This document shows, piece by piece, positions 43,508 through 53,655 of a DNA stretch of 64,000 bases. A program made the position numbers and the translations under genes. The stretch comes from Achromobacter insolitus (lineage in GTDB: Bacteria; Pseudomonadota; Gammaproteobacteria; Burkholderiales; Burkholderiaceae_B): the NCBI RefSeq assembly GCF_002209555.1, contig NZ_NJIF01000004.1, forward strand, positions 62,001 to 126,000, given 5' to 3'. Positions within the stretch are counted from its first letter, which is position 1. Each line of letters opens with the position of its first letter. The notes below the pieces were generated by a model. It was not told the origin of the DNA and did not search any database. It saw nothing but the letters and a program-made list of their open reading frames with translations.

Positions 43508-43592
43508 TTTCGCGACATTGGCAGTTCGATTCGCAGGTAGCTGGACGTGCAGGATTGAGTTCCTGGGTTTCCTTATTTGCAGGAGAACTGGC

Positions 43593-46500
43593 ATGGTCAC
43601 CAGAAGGCTGAACATTCCTGTCCTGGCCCCAAATCCCAACCGCAATTTCTTCGACGGCACCCGCCCCGGCCAAGCCGTGTTGCGGCCCGCCGATATGCTG
43701 GCCTTGCGGCTGGAACTGCGCAACCTGGCGGTAACGCCGGGCCAGCCGCCGCGACTGAAGAAAGCCGGCGACGGGGCCGCCACGCTGATCGTCCACTTCC
43801 CGCCGCAGTCGATCACCGAAGAGACGTTCTTCGAAAGGCCGCCCCCCGCCACCGCCAATCAGCCCCCGCCCCGCCCTACGCCGGACAAACCCGAGCCCGT
43901 CGGCGGCGTGGAAACCCCAACAGGCCCGCCCGTGCGCGCGCGCATTGCCGGAGAATCCCGGCTGGCCTTTGCCATTCCCGACGGCTTTGACGTGCCGTAC
44001 ACGCTGGAAGGCGTGCTGGCGGCGATGGAGACCCTGCCCCTGACGGTCGCCGCCAACGCGCGCCCGCCCGGCCCCAGCGCACCGCGCCTGGACCTGCGCG
44101 ACCTGTTCGACAAACGCATCGACAAACTCTCCCCAGTGCAACGCGCGGCGCTGTCGAGCTTCGCACTGCGCAATGTGCGCATCGCCACGCAGCAGAACGC
44201 GCCCGGCACCCTGTTGCTGCGCCAGGCCGGTGGCGCCGCCGGGCTGCGCGCACTGCGCCTGGGCGGCATGACGCCCGCCCGCGAATTGCAGCGCACCAGC
44301 GCCCTGATCGAGATTCTCCGGCGCGGACCCAAGCCTGCGCTGCCCGCCGCGCAGCAGACCGCGATCGAACTGCCGTGGCGCCTGATCCTCAGTCCGCATG
44401 CGGATGAGCGCTGGCGCCACGCCAAGGCCCCTGCGACTTCCACCGCCACCCAACATACCGAGCTCTGGCACACCCAATTGCTGGCCGCGCCGCCACAGGA
44501 CAGCGCGACGGCGCCACGGCCGGATGATGCCCGGCCCAACGTGCGCGCGGTGTGGGCGCTGGGAGGCGAAGGCACGACCAAGCCGATGCAATCGGCGTTT
44601 CCGGTGCCGACGCAAACCTATCTGCCCCAACCGAATACCTCGCCCTTCCGCATGCCGATGGACGACTTCGACCGCTACCAGATCGCGCACCTGTCGTCGA
44701 ACTTTTCCGTCGCCAACTACACGCCGCAGCCGGTGGAGGCCAGACTGTTGATGCTCTCGGCGCTGGGCGCCTGGCTGGACTCGCGCGGCAACTGGGACGC
44801 GCCCGGCCTATCGCTGGAGGAATGGACGCATCGAGGCGCCATGGGCCGCGACCACTACGTCCGCGTCGTCTACAAAGGCCTGCTGTTTCCTTTCGGCCAC
44901 CGCGCCGCGCTGGTGAAGGTCAGCGAACGCAAGTTCCACCGCGGCACGCCCGGCAATACTGCCTATCTGCGCCAGCGCCTGTTCATCATCGTGCGCCAGC
45001 GAGAACGCGTGTACGCGGACCCCGACCTGCAGGCACGCGACGACGCGGGCAATCTGATCTTCCTGCATCGCCAGATGCCGTTTTCCAGTGTGCGCATCCT
45101 CACCACCGTCACGCCCAGCCTGGATACGCCGACCTCCCCGGACAGCAATATCGAGGGCCTGGGACAATTGCTGTTCTGGCCGTGCATAGAGAAAATTCCC
45201 TTCCGCTTCGCCTGTTCGGCCACCGACATCGACGGTCGCAACGTCCAGTTCGACCTGCCCATGATCTTCATGGACGGCGGCCGCGCCTGTCCGCGCAAGC
45301 TCAGCGGCCAATGGCTGACGCCGGATTACGGCAATGCCGAAGCATTCGCGAAGCAGGCGCGGGATGCCTGGCGCAAACCCGAGGTAAGCGACCGCCGCAC
45401 CGCGCAGTTCAAGCAACAGCGGGTCACGCTGGCGTCTCCGCTCAAGCCCGGCGACACCGCCGCGCAAGTCGAGACTATCGAGTTCGACGGCCTCGTCGAT
45501 CCGGGCAATACCCAGCTACGCGCGTACAGCGACTCCCTGAACGGCCCCTTGTTCTATCCAGGCATCAAGCGCGCGGAAATCCGCATCGCCGCGCTGGCCG
45601 AACTGACGGGCAGCGACGGCAATAGTGTGCTCAGCTGGAACGACCACTACCTGCGCTTCGGATTCGATTCCGCCAACGTCGGCCAGGTCTTCGGCGACAT
45701 AGACGCCAACCCGGTCTACCGCGGCGATGCCGTGCTGAACTTCTCGGCGCAGGGCGACCGCGCCGGCGGATTCGTCCAGCCGAATCTGCGTCCCTCGGCC
45801 CTGTCGCGCATGGCCGGGCCGGTCAGCGGCAAGGTGACGGACTTCGTGGCCGGCAAGATGAACGGGCCGGACATCTTTCCCAAGGCTCTGTCCTCGGACC
45901 TGCCCCTGCCGCTGCTGTTTGGCTGCATCCCGCTGGGCGACGTCATCGAAGCCGTGTCCAATGCGGCGGGCACGCCGGAGCAGGTGCCGCGCTTCATCTC
46001 GGAAGCCTGTTCCCAGCTCGAGAGCCTGGTCAACGAAATGGGCCGGCTGTATGGCTTGGTGGCGGACCTGGCGCAACAGCCAGGGCGCATCGCCGAGGCT
46101 GCCTTGCAGGTGCTGAAAGCCACGCTGGAAGATTTGCTCAGCCAGGCCCAGGCTTACGCGCAAGACCTGGTCCAGGACGCGCGCGCGCGCCTCAACGGGC
46201 TGATGGCCGCGCTGGACGCTGTGCGCACGCAAGTCGCGCTGCTGGCCGGGCTGTCCTTCGACGCCGCGCCCGCCCTGCCCGGACTGCCCGCTGTGCTCAC
46301 CGCCGCGCGCAATGCGGCCCAGGCGCTGCGCACTGCGGCCGACACGCAGGTCAATGGCGTGGGCTTGCCCGATGGCCTGCGGCAATCGTTGCGCCAGGCG
46401 GCCAACACCGCCTTGACGCTGCTGGATGGCGTGGGCGTGGTGCCAGTGCTGCTGGTGCAAGGCAAGGCCTTGTACGACGCGCTGGATGCCGTGGTGGGCC

Positions 46501-47771
46501 ACCCCGACCAATTGGACGAACTATTCGCCGACGCCGCGACACTCACGCCCCGCCTTCAGGCCATCAAGGACGCGGTGCAGCCGCTATCCGACACCATCGG
46601 GACGGCGCGTTTGCTCGAAGGCGCGCCGCGCCAGATCGCGCAGACCGCCCTGCAAGCGGTCAAGCTGGCGGTGGACGCCGTGCTGGCAAGCGCCGAGCTG
46701 CTCGACTTGCTGACCGGTGACGAGCTCACCGTCCGCTTCGATTGGAACCCGATGATCAAAAGCTGGTCGATCAAGCCCGGCGACCCGCCCCTGTTCCGCG
46801 TCAACGATGCACGCGGCTTCCGGGTCGCCGTGGAGGCCCGCATCCGCAAGAACGGGCAAAGCGCGCCGAAGATATCGGTCGTCTGCTCCCTGAAGGACTT
46901 CGACCTGGTCCTGATCGCGCCCGCCAGCTTTCTGGAACTGAACTTCGAAAAGATCGAGTTCCGCATCGACACGGCCGCGAAGATGGACGTGGACGTGCTG
47001 CTGACCGACATCAAGTTCGTCGGTCCCTTGTCCTTCGTGGAGACATTGCGCGATCTGATTCCGCTGGATGGGTTCTCGGACCCGCCCTACCTGGACATCT
47101 CGGCCAAAGGCGTGGACGCGGGCTTCGACCTGGCCCTGCCGGCCGTGGCCATCGGCGTTTTCAACCTGTCCAACCTGAGCCTCGGCGCGGGCTTTACCAT
47201 ACCTTTCATCGGCCAGCCCCTCGCAGTGCGCTTTAATTTCTGCACGCGCGAGCAGCCCTTCAACCTGTCGGTATGCATGTTCGGCGGCGGCGGGTTTTTC
47301 GGCATCACGCTGGATCCCAGCGGCATCCAGCTCATGGAGGCCGCCTTCGAGTTCGGGGCCAGCGTGTCGGTGAACCTGGGGGTGGCCTCCGGCGGCGTGC
47401 ACGTCATGGCGGGCATCTATTTCCGCATGGAAAAGAATGCCTGCTCTCTGGCCGGCTACTTCCGCATGGGCGGCTGCGTCAGCGTGCTGGGCATCGTCAG
47501 CATTTCCATCGAAATCTACCTGGAACTGCGCTACGAGTTCGAAAGCGGCAAGTGCGCAGGACGCGCCACCATCACCGTCGAAATCGAAGTCTTCATGTTC
47601 TCGATGAGCGTGTCCCTGTCCTGCGAGCGCAAGTTCGCCGGGTCCAATGGCGATCCGGGCTTCCGCGACCTCATGGGACCGCGCCCCGACCTGCCGCTGG
47701 CGCAGGAACTGGCGCAGATCGATGACGACACCGCGTACGCCTGGCGCGAATACGCCGAAGCCTTTGCCTGA
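43593..47771 (+). CDS. Uncharacterised 1392-residue protein, first of a giant gene pair
   Basis: I do not recognise a named family. GGAGA precedes the ATG; there is no signal peptide. Regions: 1-650 is mixed alpha/beta with a Pro-rich linker (about 88-112) and many charged residues; 650-800 continues globular. About 800-1042 is almost all helix, Ala/Leu/Gln-rich with coiled-coil character (from ISEACSQLESLVNEMGRLYG). About 1046-1350 is a dense run of beta strands, with alternating hydrophobic residues and Gly/Cys-rich turns (MFGGGGFFGITLDPSG, VASGGVHVMAGIYFRME, VSISIEIYLELRYEF, VEIEVFMFSMSVSLS). This resembles a beta-barrel or beta-helix with an amphipathic face. The C-terminus is acidic. The next gene starts 9 nt later, so the two products are made together and probably act together. 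Confidence 0.8.
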   Translation: MVTRRLNIPVLAPNPNRNFFDGTRPGQAVLRPADMLALRLELRNLAVTPGQPPRLKKAGDGAATLIVHFPPQSITEETFFERPPPATANQPPPRPTPDKPEPVGGVETPTGPPVRARIAGESRLAFAIPDGFDVPYTLEGVLAAMETLPLTVAANARPPGPSAPRLDLRDLFDKRIDKLSPVQRAALSSFALRNVRIATQQNAPGTLLLRQAGGAAGLRALRLGGMTPARELQRTSALIEILRRGPKPALPAAQQTAIELPWRLILSPHADERWRHAKAPATSTATQHTELWHTQLLAAPPQDSATAPRPDDARPNVRAVWALGGEGTTKPMQSAFPVPTQTYLPQPNTSPFRMPMDDFDRYQIAHLSSNFSVANYTPQPVEARLLMLSALGAWLDSRGNWDAPGLSLEEWTHRGAMGRDHYVRVVYKGLLFPFGHRAALVKVSERKFHRGTPGNTAYLRQRLFIIVRQRERVYADPDLQARDDAGNLIFLHRQMPFSSVRILTTVTPSLDTPTSPDSNIEGLGQLLFWPCIEKIPFRFACSATDIDGRNVQFDLPMIFMDGGRACPRKLSGQWLTPDYGNAEAFAKQARDAWRKPEVSDRRTAQFKQQRVTLASPLKPGDTAAQVETIEFDGLVDPGNTQLRAYSDSLNGPLFYPGIKRAEIRIAALAELTGSDGNSVLSWNDHYLRFGFDSANVGQVFGDIDANPVYRGDAVLNFSAQGDRAGGFVQPNLRPSALSRMAGPVSGKVTDFVAGKMNGPDIFPKALSSDLPLPLLFGCIPLGDVIEAVSNAAGTPEQVPRFISEACSQLESLVNEMGRLYGLVADLAQQPGRIAEAALQVLKATLEDLLSQAQAYAQDLVQDARARLNGLMAALDAVRTQVALLAGLSFDAAPALPGLPAVLTAARNAAQALRTAADTQVNGVGLPDGLRQSLRQAANTALTLLDGVGVVPVLLVQGKALYDALDAVVGHPDQLDELFADAATLTPRLQAIKDAVQPLSDTIGTARLLEGAPRQIAQTALQAVKLAVDAVLASAELLDLLTGDELTVRFDWNPMIKSWSIKPGDPPLFRVNDARGFRVAVEARIRKNGQSAPKISVVCSLKDFDLVLIAPASFLELNFEKIEFRIDTAAKMDVDVLLTDIKFVGPLSFVETLRDLIPLDGFSDPPYLDISAKGVDAGFDLALPAVAIGVFNLSNLSLGAGFTIPFIGQPLAVRFNFCTREQPFNLSVCMFGGGGFFGITLDPSGIQLMEAAFEFGASVSVNLGVASGGVHVMAGIYFRMEKNACSLAGYFRMGGCVSVLGIVSISIEIYLELRYEFESGKCAGRATITVEIEVFMFSMSVSLSCERKFAGSNGDPGFRDLMGPRPDLPLAQELAQIDDDTAYAWREYAEAFA

Positions 47772-47780
47772 GGAGCGTCC

Positions 47781-50700
47781 ATGGCCAAGCAAACGATAGT
47801 CTGGACCGTGATTCCCAACGGCCGCGTGCCTGCGGGCGCCGACGCCGGCCGGCTGCGCGTATCCATCGTGGCCTCGCCGCGCCTCACGCCGCAGGCCGTG
47901 AACGAACAGCAGCTGCACGCCTTCGCTGACTGGGTCAACTGGCCGCGCACGCTGGAACGGGTGCGCTTCGTGCTGAATACCGGTGTAGCGGAAATCGAGC
48001 TGGAGCCTCAGGCTCAGGCCGACGCCGCGCTATGGGAACGGCTGCTGCCCAAGACCACGCCCGTGTCGGGTTTCGTGTTCCGCGACATGAGCAAGGTCAA
48101 TCTATTTTCATATTCGGTGGCCGGCGTGCTGGGGCTGACCCGCAAACACTACGGCAGGCTGGCCGTGCAAGCCACGGGGACGCCGCCCACCCTGCTGCCG
48201 TGGCGCGACGCGCATCCCGGCCTGAAGGACATGCTGGGCGACTGCGGCACGCGCACGACTTTCATTTCGCTAGGCGACCGGCGTGTCGAGATGCCGCTAC
48301 CCGGCTTCGACCGATTCTTCGACGACGGCGGGGACGGCCCCGAGCGCGTGCTGCGCAGCCAGGTCTATGGTCCCCACAGCATCTACGAAGGCCGCGCAGC
48401 GGCGCCGGGGGTCAACGCCGAGGGCAATCCGCAGCCCGTCGTCAGCTTTCCGCTGCGCGCTTTGCCCACTCGCTGGAATGACGGCGGGCTAGCCAACGCC
48501 GACCAGAATCTGATGAGGCAATGGAACTCGCAGGCCGAGTACACCCTGTTTCAGGCCAACCGTTTCTACCGCCGCGACCCGCCCACCGCGCAGCAGCAGG
48601 GCATGCGCCGGCCAAGCGGCGAGAACGTGCCCGCCCCGCCCGCCATCCCGGAGATGGATTTCCACGCCATCGTCGCGTCCTATGGCGACTATCCCGCGCT
48701 GCTGCGCCAATTGGGGCTGGTCATCGACTGCCTCTTGCCCGCGGACTCGCCGCTGGACCAGCAACTGGCGGCGGCGCCTGCCGCGCAGGGCCGCTTCTTC
48801 CTGACCCTGCGCTGGGAAGACGGGCACGACGCCGGCGACGACGCTTGTCCCGCTACCGCGTGGGCCGGCGACCAGGAACGCTTCACCACGCGCCCACGCA
48901 ACCCTTCCGATCACGAACGCGGCATGCTCAAGCTGCGCCGCGCCGACGACAGCTGGAACCTGCTGGAGCCGCGAACCCCCTTCGACGTCTACCAGGTCGA
49001 TCCCGACGGCGCGGCCCTGAAAACCGTGGACTTCGTACTGACTGCCCAGAACCTGATCGCCAAGAGCCTGGCGCTGGGCGCCGACGGTGCGGTGACGTAC
49101 ACCACGGGCGACAAACAGGGCGTGGCAGCGCTGCGTTCCGGCGGCCTGGGCGTGGCGCGGCGCGGCCGCGCTTGGGAAGTCGCGCAGAACGCGGCAGCCG
49201 CTGCCCTGAAGAATGCCGCCCTGTCGGGCGCGCCCGGCAGCATCGTGCTCTACGCCGAAGACCTGTTGCGCGGCTATCGCGTGGACGCGCAGCCGCAGGT
49301 GCCCGGCGACCCGCAACGATGGCGTTCGCTATGCCAGCGCTCCGGCACCTACCGATGCACGGATGGGGGAGCTCCCTTGCAGCTGCCCGATGACGAGGGC
49401 TATGTCAAAGGCGCGTCCACCAGCGGCGGCGCGCAACCCGACGACCACTACCTGCACGAATCCCTGTTCCGCTGGACCGGCTGGAGCCTGGTGGCGCCGC
49501 GCCCGGGACGCACCTTGCGCGACCGCGTCGACCCGGCCAGCGGCGTGCAGGGTGAAGTGCCGGAGGATGTGCAGGACGTGGCCACGGAAAAAGGCAATGG
49601 CCTGGCGGTGAGCTTCGCCGCGGCCAAGGGCAGCCTGCCGCGCCTGCGCTTCGGCATGCCTTACCGCTTCCGCGCGCGCCTGGTGGACCTGGCCGGCAAC
49701 AGTCTCGCGCATGATGATCCTTCGCTGGAACGGGACGGCAACGCCACGCAGCCGGTCGTCTACTGGCGTTTCGAACCGGTGGATCCGCCGGCGCTGGTGC
49801 AGCGGGCCCGCTTGAGCGAAGGCGAATCGCTGGAACGCATGGTGATCCGCAGCAACACCGGCCTGGACCCCGCGGCGTATCGCGACAGCCCGGACTTCAA
49901 GCATGCCCGTCAGCAGCCAGCCTCCAAGGACTTCGAGTATCCCGCGGTCAATGAACGCCACGTAGTGCCGCCCAAGGCGTCGCAGCTGCAATGCGAAACG
50001 CATGGCCTGTTCGACGCAATGATGGGCAGCCCCGCCGGCATCAAGCAGGCCTATGAGATAGCGGCCCGCGATGCGGCCACGCTGTACGACGAGGGACCGG
50101 GCTCAGAGATAGAACTGGTGACGCCGCAGGCGCTGAAAGAGGTGGCCACTACCGAGCGCGTGCCTCCACAATTGCCCAACCCCGAGCATCCCACGGGCGA
50201 ACGACTGGCCGCCGGGCAGTATGTGATCCACCGGGAGGCCCAGGTACTCACGCCCTATCTGCCGGATCCCGCCGCAGGCGGTATCGCCCTGCGCGCCCAG
50301 CCCGGTCACGCCTTGCCCGGTGTCAGCGGCCCCAAGGTGCTGGGCCCCAGCGCCGTCATCGCGCAGACTCCCGCACAGGAACTGGTGCTGCTGGTGGCGC
50401 ACGCGGCGAAATGGCCGGACAGCCTGGGCTTGCGCATTGTGCTGGAAGAACGCCGCGCCACCTTGACCGACCCACCCTGCTCGGAGAGTTACCCCGACGA
50501 CGGCACGCCGGCCTGGGACGAGGCCAAGCGGATCCTGACCTTCTTTCTGCCCAAGGGCCGCATCGCCCGCCTGCGCTACTCCAGCTTCGTGAACCCCGGG
50601 CTGGCCAACACCTTCGGCATCCCCTCCTGGGCCAGCAATGAAGGCGAACGTGCCACGCTGCGTCTGGCGTCGGTGCTGGGCGGCTGCTGGATGGTCACCC

Positions 50701-52424
50701 CCTACCGGCCGCTGGTGCTGGTTCACGCGACGCAGCAGCCGATATGCGACCCCGTGCTGATGCTGGCCGAAGAACCCCAACGCCAGCCGGGCGACGCTCA
50801 TGCGGACCTGTACGCCCGCGTGCGCCTGCACGGTCCCACTACCGGCAAGATTGAAATAGAGGCGGATTGGAACGAATGGGTGGACGACTTGCTCAAGCCC
50901 CGCCCCGAACGGCATGCCGGCCACGGCGTGCTCGCCGAGATTCCCCTGTCGGAAAACTACGCCAACCTTTTCAGCCTGAGCAACGCGGTAAAGGAACAGT
51001 TGAACGCGGACGGGAAGCTGCGCGCGCGGGGAGATCGCCACGAGTTCGGCGACACCCGTTTTCGCCTCATCCGCTACCGTCTTCGCGCTACCACCCGGTT
51101 CCGCGAATACCTGCCGCCATCGCTCTACGAACAGGTGGATAAGGTCACGCGGCTGGGGCCGGTCGCCGACGGGCCCCAGGTCGAAGCGGGTGCGGACGAC
51201 GATCCTGGCGCGCCGGTGCTCAGACGCGACGGCACGGCGCAAAACACCGTCGTGCGCGCCAGCGCGCCGCCGGACGCCCCCGTTCTCACTTATGTCATGC
51301 CGACCTTCCGCTGGCAGGAAACGGCAGGCACCGGGAAACTGGACGTGACACGGCTGGGCAACGGTTTGCGGGTCTGGCTGGAACGGCCCTGGTTCTCCTC
51401 CGGCGACGGCGAACTGCTGGGCGTGGTGATCTATGGCGACGGCCAGAATTTCACCGACATCCCCGACCGTCTGACGCCGCTGGTCACGCAGTGGGGCATG
51501 GACCCGCTATGGGAGACGCCCCAGCCCAAACACAAGACACGCGTGTCGGACTTCTCCGCGCGCGTCGCGGACGAACAAGTCTATCTGCAGGAAATCCCGG
51601 CCCAACCGGTCCACGTGGTCGGACACCGCGTCCGCTGGAGCGAGGAACGCGCGCGCTGGTACTGCGATATCGAACTCGACCCGGGTCGCACCTACATGCC
51701 TTTCGTGCGCCTGGCGCTTGCGCGCTACCAGCCCAACGCCATCGCGTCGGCCAAGCTGTCGCGAGTCGTGCTGGCCGAGTTTTCCCAAGTGCTGCCGCGC
51801 CGCCGCGCGGTGTTCGAGCAAAAACGCGGCAGGCTGACATTCAGCCTGCGCGGCGTCGTCCCCGCGCATGGGCCGATGAAGTTCCCCCTGGATTCCGAAT
51901 ACCTGAATATTTCCTTCATTCCCGGCATCGGCCAGACCGCCGAGAGCGGCCGCAATCGCGTGGAACTGGTGCTGCAGACGCGAGACCCGGCATTGGACAG
52001 CGACCTGGCCTGGAGCGACGCCGCGGTGCTGGCATCGGGCCTGCTGGATCCTTCCGGACCGGCGCCCCAGCCCGCCGGCCCGGGCCCCATTCTCATAGAC
52101 CGCATGCGCGAGCTGCCGATTCTTGAGACCGCCACGCCCACGACGCTTGCCGACCTGTCGCGCCTGGGCGGCGTGGTCGTCGGCCCGGTAGTGCGTTTTC
52201 CCCCGGTGCTAGAAGGTCCCATCCTGGGCGAGCTGCTGGATCCCGTCATCTGGACCGCCAGCGTCGCGCTTCCCGACAGCGGCGGCAAGCCGGCGCGCGT
52301 CGCGGTGCGCGAGTACGAGCGCTACTACACCGACAACACCGTGCCCGAACGGCGCGCCGGCGCCACGCAGCAGCGCCGCGTGGTGGAGGAGCGGCTGGTG
52401 TACACGGCGTTCTTTGCGCTCTAA
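47781..52424 (+). CDS. Uncharacterised 1547-residue protein, second of a giant gene pair
   Basis: I do not recognise a named family. It starts 9 nt after the 1392-residue gene with GAGGAG before the ATG. There is no signal peptide, membrane helix or obvious enzyme motif. It is mostly beta-rich globular, with repeated Arg/Trp/Tyr-rich blocks such as YGDYPALLRQLGLVIDCLLP (near 310), FGMPYRFRARLVDLAGNSL (near 625), FVRLALARYQPNAI (near 1307) and a conserved-looking end YERYYTDNTVPERR...VVEERLVYTAFFAL. The blocks RARLVDLAGNS and FVRLALARYQP look like structural beta-sandwich elements. Tight coupling to the previous gene implies a two-component assembly. Cytoplasmic or non-classically released; unknown. 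Confidence 0.8.
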   Translation: MAKQTIVWTVIPNGRVPAGADAGRLRVSIVASPRLTPQAVNEQQLHAFADWVNWPRTLERVRFVLNTGVAEIELEPQAQADAALWERLLPKTTPVSGFVFRDMSKVNLFSYSVAGVLGLTRKHYGRLAVQATGTPPTLLPWRDAHPGLKDMLGDCGTRTTFISLGDRRVEMPLPGFDRFFDDGGDGPERVLRSQVYGPHSIYEGRAAAPGVNAEGNPQPVVSFPLRALPTRWNDGGLANADQNLMRQWNSQAEYTLFQANRFYRRDPPTAQQQGMRRPSGENVPAPPAIPEMDFHAIVASYGDYPALLRQLGLVIDCLLPADSPLDQQLAAAPAAQGRFFLTLRWEDGHDAGDDACPATAWAGDQERFTTRPRNPSDHERGMLKLRRADDSWNLLEPRTPFDVYQVDPDGAALKTVDFVLTAQNLIAKSLALGADGAVTYTTGDKQGVAALRSGGLGVARRGRAWEVAQNAAAAALKNAALSGAPGSIVLYAEDLLRGYRVDAQPQVPGDPQRWRSLCQRSGTYRCTDGGAPLQLPDDEGYVKGASTSGGAQPDDHYLHESLFRWTGWSLVAPRPGRTLRDRVDPASGVQGEVPEDVQDVATEKGNGLAVSFAAAKGSLPRLRFGMPYRFRARLVDLAGNSLAHDDPSLERDGNATQPVVYWRFEPVDPPALVQRARLSEGESLERMVIRSNTGLDPAAYRDSPDFKHARQQPASKDFEYPAVNERHVVPPKASQLQCETHGLFDAMMGSPAGIKQAYEIAARDAATLYDEGPGSEIELVTPQALKEVATTERVPPQLPNPEHPTGERLAAGQYVIHREAQVLTPYLPDPAAGGIALRAQPGHALPGVSGPKVLGPSAVIAQTPAQELVLLVAHAAKWPDSLGLRIVLEERRATLTDPPCSESYPDDGTPAWDEAKRILTFFLPKGRIARLRYSSFVNPGLANTFGIPSWASNEGERATLRLASVLGGCWMVTPYRPLVLVHATQQPICDPVLMLAEEPQRQPGDAHADLYARVRLHGPTTGKIEIEADWNEWVDDLLKPRPERHAGHGVLAEIPLSENYANLFSLSNAVKEQLNADGKLRARGDRHEFGDTRFRLIRYRLRATTRFREYLPPSLYEQVDKVTRLGPVADGPQVEAGADDDPGAPVLRRDGTAQNTVVRASAPPDAPVLTYVMPTFRWQETAGTGKLDVTRLGNGLRVWLERPWFSSGDGELLGVVIYGDGQNFTDIPDRLTPLVTQWGMDPLWETPQPKHKTRVSDFSARVADEQVYLQEIPAQPVHVVGHRVRWSEERARWYCDIELDPGRTYMPFVRLALARYQPNAIASAKLSRVVLAEFSQVLPRRRAVFEQKRGRLTFSLRGVVPAHGPMKFPLDSEYLNISFIPGIGQTAESGRNRVELVLQTRDPALDSDLAWSDAAVLASGLLDPSGPAPQPAGPGPILIDRMRELPILETATPTTLADLSRLGGVVVGPVVRFPPVLEGPILGELLDPVIWTASVALPDSGGKPARVAVREYERYYTDNTVPERRAGATQQRRVVEERLVYTAFFAL

Positions 52425-52455
52425 AGGCCCCTTGCGCCGCGTGCGGAGGGGCGCC

Positions 52456-53655
52456 CTAGCCCAGCGCGCCGCTTGCTCGCAGGCGCGCGGCCTGTCCGGC
52501 ATCGATGCCCGCCTCGGCGAGCACGTCCTCACTATGCTCGCCGAAGGCCGGCGCCGCCCGCGGCGCCGACGCCCCGCTGCGGCCATACTTGATCGCGTGT
52601 GCAAAACCCTGGTAGCTGCCCACCACCGGATGCGTGAAAGTCGAGATCATCCCTTCCGCCTGGACCTGCGGGAAATCGAACATGTCTTCCACGCCGCGCG
52701 CCGCGGCGCAGGGCACGTCCTCGCCGAACAGAGCTTCCCATTGCAGCGCGGTCCTGCCGCGCAACGCCTCGCGCAGCAAGGGCACGATTTCATCACGATG
52801 CTCGGCGCGCTTGCGCACGGAGTCATAACGCTCGCTGGCCGCCAGCGCATGCAACCCCGTCTTGGAGCACAATGCCTGCCAGAAGTGCGGCGTATTCGCG
52901 GAAATGTACAGGTAGCCCTCCCCGGTGGGATGGATGCCCGTGATACCGCCGGAGCGCATGTCGCGGCCAATATTCCGAGGCTCGCCCTCGGCCCATACCA
53001 GGCGTGCCGATTGCAGGGCCAGCGCGCTGCGCAGCAAGGACACGCCCACGTATTGGCCCCGCCCGCTGCGCTCGCGTTCATACAAAGCGGATGCCACACC
53101 CGCCGCCACCAAGGCGGATGCATAGTAGTCGACGACCGAACCGTATAGCACTTCCGGCGGCCCATCCGAACTGCCTTGCAGCGCGCACATCCCGGTCATG
53201 GTCTGGAGCACCTGGTCGTAGCCCGCCTTGTCTTTCAGCGGCCCGGTCTCTCCGTAGCCGCTGACCGCACAATAGATCAGCCGCGGATTGATCTCCACCA
53301 GCTGCTCGTAGGCAATTCCCAGGCGCGGCGGCACTCCGGGCCTGAAGTTATGCACCAACACATCGGCGCGCTCGACGAGTTCGCGCAATACGGCCCGGGC
53401 GTCGTCCTGCTTCAGGTCCAGCACAATCCCGCGCTTGCCCCGGTTCACGCCCAGGAAGGCGCGGCTTTCAGCCTCCAGCGTCGAAGGATATTTGCGCAGG
53501 TTATCGCCCGCGGGCGGCTCCACTTTGATCACGTCCGCCCCCTGGTCCGCCAGCAATGCACAGCCGTAGGGGCCCGCGATGTAGGCGCTCAGGTCCAGGA
53601 CCCGCACGCCTTCCAGCGGGCCAGCGCCACCTTGCGTCGACGCGGCGGCTCTCAT
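52456..53655 (-). CDS. CaiB/BaiF (class III) CoA-transferase
   Basis: 399 residues. Family features are LEGVRVLDLSAYIAGPYGCALLADQGADVIKVEPP, FLGVNRGKRGIVLDLK, DVLVHNFRPGVPPRLGI, and the catalytic Asp176 in YGSVVDYYASA. It moves CoA between an acyl-CoA and a free acid. It overlaps the CoA-ester lyase gene by 4 nt (ATGA) and is last in the operon Bug - lyase - CoA-transferase, so it probably activates the acid that the Bug protein binds. The acid is unknown; malate, citramalate or itaconate types are candidates. Confidence 0.92.
   Translation of the reverse strand: MRAAASTQGGAGPLEGVRVLDLSAYIAGPYGCALLADQGADVIKVEPPAGDNLRKYPSTLEAESRAFLGVNRGKRGIVLDLKQDDARAVLRELVERADVLVHNFRPGVPPRLGIAYEQLVEINPRLIYCAVSGYGETGPLKDKAGYDQVLQTMTGMCALQGSSDGPPEVLYGSVVDYYASALVAAGVASALYERERSGRGQYVGVSLLRSALALQSARLVWAEGEPRNIGRDMRSGGITGIHPTGEGYLYISANTPHFWQALCSKTGLHALAASERYDSVRKRAEHRDEIVPLLREALRGRTALQWEALFGEDVPCAAARGVEDMFDFPQVQAEGMISTFTHPVVGSYQGFAHAIKYGRSGASAPRAAPAFGEHSEDVLAEAGIDAGQAARLRASGALG

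Larger units (their letters stand above)
43203..43592. other. Intergenic region between the bio operon and the giant gene pair
   Basis: 390 bases. It holds a hairpin just after bioCD (43231-43259), about 200 bases with no supported gene, and an AT-richer stretch from about 43480 with a good promoter, then the ribosome site GGAGA before the ATG at 43593. Confidence 0.6.

Noticed and set aside
43593-52424. Giant pair as recently acquired foreign DNA
   Set aside because: Base composition and codon use look like the neighbours; no integrase, tRNA or direct repeats border it. Old acquisition cannot be excluded.
52992-53030. Arg at position 211 (YVGVSLLR) where many CaiB proteins have Asp, seeming to remove the catalytic residue
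   Set aside because: The true nucleophile aligns to Asp176 in GSVVDYYASA, so the enzyme is intact.
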